A stretch of DNA of 5,204 nt from Pseudomonadota bacterium (GCA_022705125.1 JAKJFB010000227.1:1-5204); one strand, 5' to 3'. Shown: positions 1-5,204, counted from the first letter of the stretch. Numbers and translations are program-made. Notes: generated by a model not told the origin, from the letters alone.

Positions 1-1039
1 GGAACTCCGGCAGCCGCGCGAGCGACTGGTCGTAGGGAATCACCGCCTGCGAGGACGTGCCGTGAAAATTGCGGTACCAGATGCCGATCAGCGCCAGCAA
101 TATCGGCATGTTCGATTCGGGCGGGGCATCGCGGAAATGCAGGTCCATCGCGTGCGCGCCAGCGAGCAGCTCGTCGAAGGCCTCCATGCCCACAGCCATC
201 GCGATCGGCAGTCCGATCGCCGACCACAGCGAGTAGCGCCCGCCGACCCAGTCCCACATCGGCAGCACGTTGTCCGCGGCGATGCCGAACTCGACCGCGC
301 GCGGCACGTTCGAGGAGACCGCGAGGAAGTGGCGATCCAGCGCCGTCTGCGGACATCCCGCGGCCTGCAGCCAGCGCCGCGCCGAGCGCGCGTTCTCCAG
401 CGTCTCCAGGGTGCCGAAGGTCTTGGAGGCCACGATGAACAGCGTGCGTGACGGCGCGAGCCCGGCGAGCACAACCTCGAGATCGCGCGGATCGACATTG
501 GACACGAAATGGCAGCGCGTGCCGTCGCCGTGCAGGTGACCCAGGGCCTCGGTCGCGAAGACCGGCCCCAGGTGCGAGCCACCGATGCCGATATTCACGA
601 CATCGCGCACCGGCTCGCCGCTCCATCCGGCCCAGTCGCCGGCGCGCACGCGCCGCACCAGCTCCGCCATGCGCCTGTGCACGGCCTGCACCTCGCGCGC
701 CTGCGCCAGCCGCTCCCCGGCATCGGTGCCGCGCAGCGCCGTGTGCAGCACCGCGCGCTCCTCGGTGCCGTTCACCATCGCGCCGCCGAGCTGAGCGCGC
801 GCGCGACCGGACACCTCGCGCGCGCGCGCCAGCGCGCACAGCAGCTCGATCGTGCGCGCAGTGACCAGATTCTTCGAGTAGTCGAGCGTCAGTCCCGCGG
901 CGCTCAGTCGCAGGCGTTGCGCGCGTCCCGGATCCGTGACAAAGGCCTCGCGCAGATCCAGGCCGCGCGACTGCGCGAAATGCCCGGCCAACGCTTCCCA
1001 CGCCGCGTCGGCGCCACGCGCCGTTCCCTCTGCCGTCAC
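1..1039 (-). CDS. pgi: Glucose-6-phosphate isomerase, N-terminal 346 residues (C-terminus beyond window)
   Basis: Cytosolic enzyme interconverting glucose-6-phosphate and fructose-6-phosphate in glycolysis and gluconeogenesis. Reading left from GTG at 1039-1037, the frame stays open to the window edge. It shows family motifs in order: NIGIGGSHLGP (residues 149-159, phosphate-binding loop), SKTFGTLET (205-213), and the signature WDWVGGRYSLWSAIGLPI (from 262), followed by IWYRNFHG and IPYDQS near the edge. Family members are about 550 residues, so roughly 200 are missing, including the catalytic Glu, His and C-terminal Lys regions. The GTG start is chosen because AGGAGG (1050-1045) sits 5 nt upstream; an ATG at 1070 is in another frame. 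One oddity is that the usual SKTFTTQET reads SKTFGTLET; the Ser, Lys and Thr that contact phosphate are kept. The gene is divergent from the kinase at 1120. Identification is very secure. Confidence 0.96.
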   Translation of the reverse strand, partial: MTAEGTARGADAAWEALAGHFAQSRGLDLREAFVTDPGRAQRLRLSAAGLTLDYSKNLVTARTIELLCALARAREVSGRARAQLGGAMVNGTEERAVLHTALRGTDAGERLAQAREVQAVHRRMAELVRRVRAGDWAGWSGEPVRDVVNIGIGGSHLGPVFATEALGHLHGDGTRCHFVSNVDPRDLEVVLAGLAPSRTLFIVASKTFGTLETLENARSARRWLQAAGCPQTALDRHFLAVSSNVPRAVEFGIAADNVLPMWDWVGGRYSLWSAIGLPIAMAVGMEAFDELLAGAHAMDLHFRDAPPESNMPILLALIGIWYRNFHGTSSQAVIPYDQSLARLPEF

Positions 1040-1044
1040 CCGTT

Positions 1045-1050
1045 CCTCCT
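1045..1050 (-). promoter_or_regulatory. Strong Shine-Dalgarno site for pgi
   Basis: The minus strand reads AGGAGG, then AACGG, then the GTG start at 1039. A perfect Shine-Dalgarno core at 5-nt spacing decides the GTG start for pgi. It is the clearest ribosome binding site in the window; the plus-strand kinase and glk have none. Confidence 0.85.
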
Positions 1051-1056
1051 CGGCTA

Positions 1057-1085
1057 TTGCGGTCCGTCATACCGGCTCGCAGAAT
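1057..1085 (+). promoter_or_regulatory. Candidate sigma70 promoter for the shikimate-kinase-like gene
   Basis: A -35-like TTGCGG (1057-1062) is followed after 17 bp by a -10-like CAGAAT (1080-1085). Transcription would start near 1092, giving a leader of about 28 nt before ATG 1120. Each hexamer is only a partial consensus match (3/6 and 4/6). The same CAGAAT hexamer at the same 17-bp spacing recurs upstream of gcvT and glk, which raises confidence somewhat. Found by eye. Confidence 0.4.
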
Positions 1086-1094
1086 GCGCGAGCC
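1074..1094. repeat. Perfect 7-bp inverted repeat in the divergent pgi/kinase region
   Basis: GGCTCGC (1074-1080) and GCGAGCC (1088-1094) are exact reverse complements around a 7-nt centre, AGAATGC. The repeat overlaps the candidate -10 of the plus-strand kinase, so it could be an operator. On the minus strand it could form a hairpin in the pgi leader. No run of T follows on either strand, so it does not look like a terminator. Confidence 0.45.
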
Positions 1095-1103
1095 CCCTTG
1101 CAC

Positions 1104-1131
1104 TGTATAGCACCACGCAATGACGGAACAA
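1104..1131 (-). promoter_or_regulatory. Weak candidate promoter for pgi
   Basis: On the minus strand, TTGTTC (1131-1126), a 16-bp spacer and TATACA (1109-1104) give partial sigma70 matches (3/6 and 4/6). The leader to GTG 1039 would be about 57 nt and would contain the inverted repeat at 1074-1094. The -35 would lie inside the first codons of the divergent kinase. This is a suggestion only. Confidence 0.25.
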
Positions 1132-1644
1132 CGACGCGGAGTCACGCTGATCGGCATGCCCGGGGCCGGCAAGAGCACGGTGGGAGTGCTGCTCTCGAAG
1201 CGCCTGGCGCTGGACTTCGTGGATTCCGATCTGGCGATCCAGGTGCGCGAGGGGCGCACGCTGCAGCAGATCATCGACGCCGGGGGCCACCTGCGGCTGC
1301 GCGAGATCGAGGCTGCCGTGCTGCTCGGCATCGATCCGCACGGGCGCGTGGTCGCCACCGGCGGCAGCGCGATCTACAGCGACGCCGCCATGCGCCACCT
1401 CGGCGCCGGCAGCACCATCGTTTACCTCGACGTGCCGCTCGCCGAGCTGCGCCGGCGCATCACCGACTACGACACCCGCGGCATCGCCAGGCGCCCGGAA
1501 CAGGGCTTCGAGGAACTGTTCGCCGAGCGCACGCGACTCTACCGGCGCTACGCCGCGATCCGCATCGACTGCGCCGACCTTGGCCAGGAGCAGCTGCTCG
1601 AGCGCATCAGCGCCGCGCTGCTCTCGGGCTCTCAGCCGCGGTGA
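1120..1644 (+). CDS. Shikimate-kinase-like P-loop kinase (non-canonical AroK family member)
   Basis: A 174-residue cytosolic NMP-kinase-fold protein. It has Walker A GMPGAGKST (residues 12-20), the DSD motif (35-37) whose second Asp matches the shikimate-binding Asp, Arg61 at the position of the substrate Arg in GExxFRxxE, and ERTRLYRRYA (136-145) whose Arg137 matches the C-terminal substrate Arg. Three canonical features differ: GGG is ATGGSAIY (Ser83 as third residue), the GE of GExxFR is GH, and the lid RPLL is replaced by DTRGIARRP (118-126). The fold and ATP binding are well supported. Shikimate as substrate is uncertain; a paralog acting on another small alcohol is possible, so I give no symbol. 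There is no aroB next door, unlike typical aroK. The ATG has no clear Shine-Dalgarno site. The last 13 bp overlap the 3' end of gcvT on the other strand. Confidence 0.88.
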   Translation: MTEQRRGVTLIGMPGAGKSTVGVLLSKRLALDFVDSDLAIQVREGRTLQQIIDAGGHLRLREIEAAVLLGIDPHGRVVATGGSAIYSDAAMRHLGAGSTIVYLDVPLAELRRRITDYDTRGIARRPEQGFEELFAERTRLYRRYAAIRIDCADLGQEQLLERISAALLSGSQPR

Positions 1645-2735
1645 TAGCGCTGCGGCACGAACGGCATCTTCGTGACGGTCACCGGGCGCGGCTTGTCGCG
1701 CACCAGCGCCAGCAGCTGCGTACCCGGCGCCGCGCACGCGCTCTCGGCATAGGCCATCAGGACCGGCCCGCCCACGGTGGGACCGAAGCCGCCGCTGCAC
1801 ACCTCGCCGACCGCGCGCCCCGCGAGATCCGTCAGCACCGAGCCCTCGCGCACCGGCGCCTTGCCGTCGCCGAGCAGCCCGATGCGCCGGCGCGCCGGTC
1901 CGGACTGCATCTGCGCCGCGATGCGCGCCGCACCCGGATAGCCGCCGGCGCGCGCCCCACCGGCACGTCGCGCCGGCGCGATGGCCCACTGCAGCCCCGC
2001 CTCGACCGGCGTGACCTGCGGATTCAGGTCGTGCCCGTACAGACAAAGACCCGCCTCGAGGCGCAGCGAATCGCGCGCCCCCAGGCCGATCGGCATCACT
2101 TCGGGACACGCGAGCAGGCGCCGCGCCAGGGCCTCGGCGGCGTCCGCGGGCACCGAGATCTCGAAGCCGTCCTCTCCCGTATAGCCCGAGCGGGTCACGA
2201 AGCAGGCGACGCCCCCGATCTCGCAGTGCGTGCCGCTCATGAACACCAGCGAGGCCAGGGCCGGCGCGAAGCGCGTCATCACCGCGGCCGCGCGCGGGCC
2301 CTGCAGCGCGAGCAGCGCCTGCCCGGCCAGCGCCTCGACGGCGATGCCCGGCAGTCCGGCGCGCAGGTGCGCGAGGTCCTGCTCCTTGCAGCCTGCGTTC
2401 ACGACCACGAAGAAGGTGTCATCCGACCAGCGCGTGATGATCAGGTCGTCGAGCACGCCGCCCTCGGCATTGGTGAACAGCGAGTAGGTCTGGCGTCCCG
2501 GCGCCAGCGCCACGAGGTCCGCGGGCACCAGGCGCTCCAGCGCGGCCGTCGCCCCGGCGCCGCGCACCAACACCTGGCCCATGTGCGAGACGTCGAACAG
2601 CGACGCGGCGCTGCGGCAGTGATGGTGCTCGGCGAGGATGCCGCCGGGGTACGACACCGGCATCTCGTAGCCGGAGAACTCGACCATGCGGGCGCCGAGC
2701 TCCAGGTGCAGCGCATGCAGTGGCGTCTGTTTCAT
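1632..2735 (-). CDS. gcvT: Aminomethyltransferase, T-protein of the glycine cleavage system
   Basis: Tetrahydrofolate-dependent enzyme that releases ammonia from the aminomethyl-lipoyl arm of H-protein and forms 5,10-methylene-THF. It is complete at 367 residues, the normal size. Visible motifs are the N-terminal PLHALHLELGARMVEFSGYE (5-24), DVSHMGQ (48-54), GGVLDDLII (92-100) holding the catalytic Asp, TRSGYTGEDGFEI (181-193), GLGARDSLRLEAGLCLYGHD (217-236), PVEAGLQW, an AGGARAGGYPGA insert-type segment, and the closing MPFVPQRYH. The ATG at 2735 is preceded by GGGGG (2745-2741) at 5-nt spacing and starts exactly where the family does. No gcvH or gcvP lies in the window, so the gene stands alone or its partners are elsewhere. 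It converges on the kinase with overlapping stops and no terminator visible between them. Confidence 0.97.
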   Translation of the reverse strand: MKQTPLHALHLELGARMVEFSGYEMPVSYPGGILAEHHHCRSAASLFDVSHMGQVLVRGAGATAALERLVPADLVALAPGRQTYSLFTNAEGGVLDDLIITRWSDDTFFVVVNAGCKEQDLAHLRAGLPGIAVEALAGQALLALQGPRAAAVMTRFAPALASLVFMSGTHCEIGGVACFVTRSGYTGEDGFEISVPADAAEALARRLLACPEVMPIGLGARDSLRLEAGLCLYGHDLNPQVTPVEAGLQWAIAPARRAGGARAGGYPGAARIAAQMQSGPARRRIGLLGDGKAPVREGSVLTDLAGRAVGEVCSGGFGPTVGGPVLMAYAESACAAPGTQLLALVRDKPRPVTVTKMPFVPQRYHRG

Positions 2736-2800
2736 CGCGACCCCCGTGGGATGTCAGGCCTGAGGCACGGCGCCCGGGTCCAGGCACCGCGAAGGCGGGC

Positions 2801-2829
2801 ATTCTGCGCATTCGATGCGCGGGCGTAAA
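2801..2829 (-). promoter_or_regulatory. Candidate sigma70 promoter for gcvT
   Basis: The minus strand has TTTACG (2829-2824, 4/6 match to TTGACA), a 17-bp spacer and CAGAAT (2806-2801, 4/6 match to TATAAT). Transcription would start near 2794, giving a leader of about 58 nt. That is too short for a glycine riboswitch, and I see none of its conserved core. A palindrome (2806-2820) fills most of the spacer. Confidence 0.42.
2806..2820. repeat. Palindrome GCGCAT-TCG-ATGCGC inside the gcvT promoter spacer
   Basis: GCGCAT (2806-2811) and ATGCGC (2815-2820) are exact reverse complements separated by 3 nt. The site lies between the candidate -35 and -10 of gcvT, where a bound repressor would block polymerase. 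No regulator gene is present and the site matches no operator I recognise. Confidence 0.4.
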
Positions 2830-2834
2830 GCGCG

Positions 2835-2852
2835 CGGGTCACGCAAGACCCG
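2835..2852 (-). terminator. Possible weak hairpin terminator after the hupE-like gene
   Basis: CGGGTC and GACCCG form a perfect 6-bp GC-rich stem with a 6-nt loop, starting 22 bp beyond the stop of the hupE-like gene on the minus strand. The T run that should follow is poor: only TTT, several bases further on and interrupted by GC. It could be a weak intrinsic terminator separating the ppiC-hupE operon from gcvT, or just a GC-rich inverted repeat. Confidence 0.3.
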
Positions 2853-2873
2853 GCGCAGCGTGCTCCGGCCCTC

Positions 2874-4047
2874 TCAGCCGACGCTGCGCCCAGCGAGCCA
2901 GTACACGCCGAGCGCGCACAGCGCGATCGCGCTCGCCCGGGTGGCGCCGCGCGCCAGCGCCGGCGACCGCAGCAGGTGCGGTGCCTGCAACAGCAGCGCG
3001 AACGCCGCGAGCAGCGCGATCTGCCCCAGCTCCACACCGATGTTGAAGCCCGCGAGCGCCCAGCCGCGCTGCCCATCCGGCACGCCGATCGCGTTCAGCA
3101 CGCCGGCAAAGCCGAGCCCGTGCACCAGCCCGAACACCGCCGTCATCGCCAGATGCAGCGCGTCATTGCCGTGACGGCGCTGCGCCAGTACGAGGTAGGC
3201 CGGCGTGAGCAGCAGCAGCGCGACCACGGTTGGCGGCGCGAGCGCGCCACTCCCGGCCCAGGTGATTGCACCGATACCTGCCACCACGAGCCACAGCTGC
3301 CACGGCGCCGAGCGCAGCCCGTGGCGCAGGCAGGCCTCGGCCGCGAGCAGCGCCACCGTGTAGCCGATCAGCGCCTCGACCGCGGCACTGCGCACGCTCA
3401 CCAGGCCCAGGACCGACAGCGAAAGCGTGATGCTGTGTCCGAGCGTGAAGCCCGTGATCATCCACAGGCGGCTGGAGAGGCGCGGCGACCAGCAGCATGC
3501 ACAACAGGAAGGCGACGTGATCGAGCCCGGCCAGGATGTGCGAGAAACCAAGCCCGAGATAGCGCAGCACGGTAGCCGTGGCCGGCAGCGGGCGCGGCGC
3601 CGCCGCCAACGCGCGCTGCGGCGCGTCGCGCGTGAACAGCACCTCCTCGTGGCGGCCGTCGGCATGGGTGAAGCTGGCGTGATGCAGGGGATCGCGTTCC
3701 ACGTCCAGCAACAGTCCCACCCGGACCTGCGACGCGCGGATCTCCCCGGGACAGCGCCAGCGCAACTGGACCCGCACCGTGTCGCCGGTTCCCAGCGCCA
3801 CGGCATCGCGCAGCGCGCACGCCTGCCCGCCCTCCTGCAACGCCACGCTCGCCCGCAGCTCCGCGGTGAACCAGGCCGCGTCGGTGCTGCCGCGCAGCCG
3901 CGCCAGCTCCGTTCGCTCGATGCCGAATACGGCCTCGGCGACCGACCCTTCGAACTGCCAGCGCGACCAGGAGCGCGCCTGCCAGTCGGCCCGCGCAGCC
4001 CCGCCGGCGAGCGCGAGCGCGAGCAGCAGCAAGGCGCGCACGGTCAC
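2874..4047 (-). pseudogene. HupE/UreJ-family membrane protein, split by a one-base frameshift near 3480
   Basis: The first frame (GTG 4047, residues 1-189) gives a signal peptide ending GAARA (cleavage likely after residue 20), an exported domain with Cys77 and Cys99, then GFSHILAGLDH holding the HX5DH metal-ligand motif (170-177). Family homology then jumps to the next frame. Skipping one base around 3480 restores a 390-residue protein with FTLGHSITL (200-208), FGLVHGLGFA (305-314) and FNIGVELGQ (334-342), and about seven or eight membrane segments, ending at TGA 2876-2874. HupE/UreJ proteins are nickel permeases; this subfamily with a long N-terminal domain is less well characterised, so the metal is unknown. 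The start overlaps the ppiC-like stop as GTGA, implying coupled translation. The break could be a recent mutation or a sequencing error. Both halves are well preserved, and the first frame happens to stay open to 3163. Confidence 0.82.
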
Positions 4048-4865
4048 CCGCCGCCGATCCGCAGTTCGGCGCCCGCACGCAGGCGCTCGAGGTACGCGGC
4101 CAGCGCCGCCTCGTCGGCGCGGCGGCGGAATTCCGTCTCCACCTGCGCGCGCACCTGCTCGAATGCCGGTTCGCGCGCAGGAGCCAGCGCGAGCAGCAAC
4201 AGCACGCTCGCGCCATCGGCGCGCTCGCTCAGCAGGGTCTCGCCGGGGGCGAGCGCGACCGCGGCGGACGCGAGCTCCGCGCCGAGCAGATCGCCGAGCT
4301 TCGCAGCGCCCAGCCAGGCATCGGGCAGCAGCGCGTTGCGCCGGCAGCCGCCCTGCGGGTCCGGATCAGCACCCGCGCCGAGCCCGGCCTGCAGCGCACG
4401 CGCCGCGGTGGCGTCACGGCAATCGAAACGCCAGACGCGGTAGGTGGCAGGCTGACGGAAGAAGCCCGAATGAGCGCCATGGAATGCGCGCAACTCGTCC
4501 TCGGTGACGGGTGCGCGTGCCGACTGCGCCAGCGCCTGGCGGATGACCTCCTGCACCAGCTGCGCGCGCAGCCGCGCGTCCTTGCGCGGCAACTCGAGCG
4601 CAAGCCCCTGCTGCAACAACAGTTCCTCGTCGATCACGCGCTCGAGTATCGCGGCGCGTTCGGACGCGTCGGGGGCGCGCTCGAGCTGCACGGCAACGGC
4701 ATCGAGTTGCGCCGCGAAGGCGTCGGCGCCTATCGCCCTGCCGTTCACCGCGGCCACCGCGTCCCGGGGCAGTCGCGCTGCGGGCTCGAGGACACCGGAC
4801 AGCGCCAGCACGATGGCGGCGATCACCGCGACCAGCAGCAGCGCATCGAGGCGCGAAAATCGCAT
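4044..4865 (-). CDS. Divergent PpiC/SurA-like peptidyl-prolyl isomerase family protein, membrane-anchored
   Basis: A 273-residue protein. Met1 is followed by a short basic stretch and a single hydrophobic anchor (about 7-26). Then come VAAVNGRAI (38-45), as in SurA/PpiD-type chaperones, a helical segment with ERVIDEELLLQQ (75-86), a QEVIRQ helix, and VTEDELRAFHGAHSGFFRQP (120-139), which normally leads into the parvulin domain. That domain is degenerate: the expected His-containing strand reads YRVWRFDC (142-149), and the closing GxH region is also not seen. It is likely an inner-membrane periplasmic folding factor, perhaps without isomerase activity. ATG 4865 is preferred because it places the anchor at the N-terminus; TTG 4901 would add 12 residues in the same frame, and neither has a good Shine-Dalgarno site. 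It is the first gene of an operon with the hupE-like gene (4-bp GTGA overlap), so it may help assemble that protein. Confidence 0.8.
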   Translation of the reverse strand: MRFSRLDALLLVAVIAAIVLALSGVLEPAARLPRDAVAAVNGRAIGADAFAAQLDAVAVQLERAPDASERAAILERVIDEELLLQQGLALELPRKDARLRAQLVQEVIRQALAQSARAPVTEDELRAFHGAHSGFFRQPATYRVWRFDCRDATAARALQAGLGAGADPDPQGGCRRNALLPDAWLGAAKLGDLLGAELASAAVALAPGETLLSERADGASVLLLLALAPAREPAFEQVRAQVETEFRRRADEAALAAYLERLRAGAELRIGGG

Positions 4866-4904
4866 CGGGACCACGCGCTCAGGCCGTGCGTCAGGGCGCA
4901 ACGT

Positions 4905-4935
4905 GCCGGCGCATGCAACGCGCGGTGGCGCCGGC
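4905..4935. repeat. Perfect 8-bp inverted repeat upstream of the ppiC-like gene
   Basis: GCCGGCGC (4905-4912) and GCGCCGGC (4928-4935) are exact reverse complements with 15 nt between them. The repeat lies 40 bp upstream of ATG 4865, within the probable leader or promoter region of the ppiC-hupE operon. In such GC-rich DNA it may be chance. No T run follows, so it is not a terminator. The surrounding non-coding stretch (4866-5025) showed me no other gene, RNA or convincing promoter. Confidence 0.3.
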
Positions 4936-5025
4936 TGCGTCGCGTCCGGGCGGTGATGCGGGATCGCTCATGTGGAACTCCATCGCGGCCGTGGTTGCTG
5001 GGCGTTGCGCTGCGCCCGGGCAAGT

Positions 5026-5052
5026 ATGCATTGATCTCGGCGGGGCATGCAT
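5026..5052. repeat. Two ATGCAT palindromes 21 bp apart at the glk promoter
   Basis: ATGCAT occurs at 5026-5031 and again at 5047-5052. The 21-bp offset is two helical turns, so both face the same side of the DNA. The first abuts the candidate -35 and the second lies in the spacer of the glk promoter. This fits a dimeric regulator site, but no known motif is recognised. Confidence 0.3.
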
Positions 5053-5059
5053 CCAGAAT
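5031..5059 (+). promoter_or_regulatory. Candidate sigma70 promoter for glk
   Basis: TTGATC (5031-5036, 4/6 match to TTGACA), a 17-bp spacer and CAGAAT (5054-5059, 4/6). The start point would be near 5066, leaving a leader of about 26 nt to ATG 5092. If real, it rules out the in-frame ATG at 5047, which would lie inside the promoter. Confidence 0.42.
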
Positions 5060-5091
5060 CCGGCCATCCCGGCACACGCGCACCGACCCAG

Positions 5092-5204
5092 ATGCCCCCT
5101 CGTCCCCAGCGACTGGTCGCCGATATCGGCGGCACCAACACCCGCTTCGCGCTGGCCGACGCGCGGGGCCAGCTGCACGCGCCGCTCACGCTGGCAACGC
5201 GCCG
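5092..5204 (+). CDS. glk: Glucokinase, first 38 residues (continues beyond window)
   Basis: Cytosolic ATP-dependent kinase converting glucose to glucose-6-phosphate. The visible part carries the phosphate-1 motif ADIGGTNTRFALAD (residues 10-23), typical of the proteobacterial Glk family rather than of ROK-type sugar kinases or regulators, which usually have a differently placed and worded motif. ATG 5092 is chosen because it puts the motif about ten residues from the start, as in E. coli Glk, and fits the candidate promoter upstream. ATG 5047 is also in frame after a TGA at 5032 and would add 15 residues without homology. No clear Shine-Dalgarno site precedes either start. The product is the substrate of Pgi at the other end of the window. 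With so little sequence, another sugar kinase of the same superfamily cannot be fully excluded. Confidence 0.82.
   Translation, partial: MPPRPQRLVADIGGTNTRFALADARGQLHAPLTLATR

Noticed and set aside
1054..2109. Long minus-strand frame antisense to the kinase
   Set aside because: It overlaps gcvT in another frame and the kinase on the other strand, and has no recognisable motif.
2736..2800. Glycine riboswitch upstream of gcvT
   Set aside because: The leader after the candidate start point is about 58 nt and shows none of the conserved aptamer core; it is too short for the usual tandem form.
936..2828. Very long plus-strand open frame (630 codons) spanning the kinase and the gcvT antisense
   Set aside because: The product is an Arg/Ala/His-rich low-complexity translation without domains. 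It overlaps two clearly real genes in other frames, which is typical of shadow frames in GC-rich DNA.
3465..3490. Programmed ribosomal frameshift in the hupE-like gene
   Set aside because: There is no recognisable slippery heptamer or shift-prone stop codon at the junction, and the first frame stays open for about 105 more codons. A simple indel or sequence error is more likely.
4866..4901. TTG start giving a 12-residue longer ppiC-like protein
   Set aside because: The ATG at 4865 places the membrane anchor at the N-terminus as expected, and no Shine-Dalgarno site supports TTG. The longer form is not strictly excluded.
4990..5020. Small GGGCG/CGCCC inverted repeat before glk
   Set aside because: It has only a 5-bp stem with an 8-nt loop in very GC-rich DNA and no adjacent T run; chance is the simplest explanation.
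5047..5091. Upstream in-frame ATG for glk
   Set aside because: It would add 15 residues not found in Glk proteins, has no properly spaced ribosome binding site, and lies inside the candidate promoter.
4891..5178. Minus-strand open frames across the ppiC/glk divergent region and the start of glk
   Set aside because: They have no homology-like motif or Shine-Dalgarno site and overlap the conserved glucokinase start. A short internal form of about 26-30 codons ending at 4891 cannot be supported either.

Overview
The window is a GC-rich stretch of bacterial chromosome with ordinary housekeeping content. The gene set (Pgi, GcvT, a proteobacterial-type Glk, a PpiC/HupE pair) and the GC bias suggest a high-GC gammaproteobacterium, perhaps near the Xanthomonadales or Nevskiales. 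That placement is inference from protein style and cannot be settled from 5 kb. I saw no insertion sequence, CRISPR array, tRNA, rRNA or phage gene, and no shift in composition that would suggest recent transfer.

Layout, left to right. The minus strand from 1039 to the left edge holds the first 346 residues of glucose-6-phosphate isomerase (pgi), whose C-terminus lies outside. An 80-bp divergent region separates it from a plus-strand kinase of the shikimate kinase fold (1120-1644). That kinase has an intact P-loop but lacks the usual lid and GGG motifs. It overlaps tail to tail by 13 bp with a complete minus-strand gcvT (1632-2735), the T-protein of glycine cleavage. A 138-bp gap with a candidate gcvT promoter follows. 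Next is a minus-strand two-gene operon: a divergent, membrane-anchored PpiC-like protein (4865-4044), then a HupE/UreJ-type membrane protein (4047-2874). The two are joined by a GTGA stop/start overlap. The hupE-like gene is split by a one-base frameshift near 3480. After a further divergent gap, the first 38 codons of glucokinase (glk) run off the right edge.

Function. Glk makes glucose-6-phosphate and Pgi converts it to fructose-6-phosphate, so the two edges carry consecutive steps of sugar metabolism, although they are on opposite strands and not in one operon. The remaining genes have no obvious shared pathway.

The most interesting points are: (i) the frameshift that splits an otherwise well conserved HupE-like protein; (ii) the non-canonical shikimate-kinase-like enzyme; (iii) a PpiC-like partner that seems to lack the parvulin catalytic residues; and (iv) three candidate promoters (upstream of the kinase, gcvT and glk) that all use the same CAGAAT -10 hexamer with a 17-bp spacer, each with an inverted or direct repeat inside or next to it. 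I found no convincing undescribed multi-gene system.
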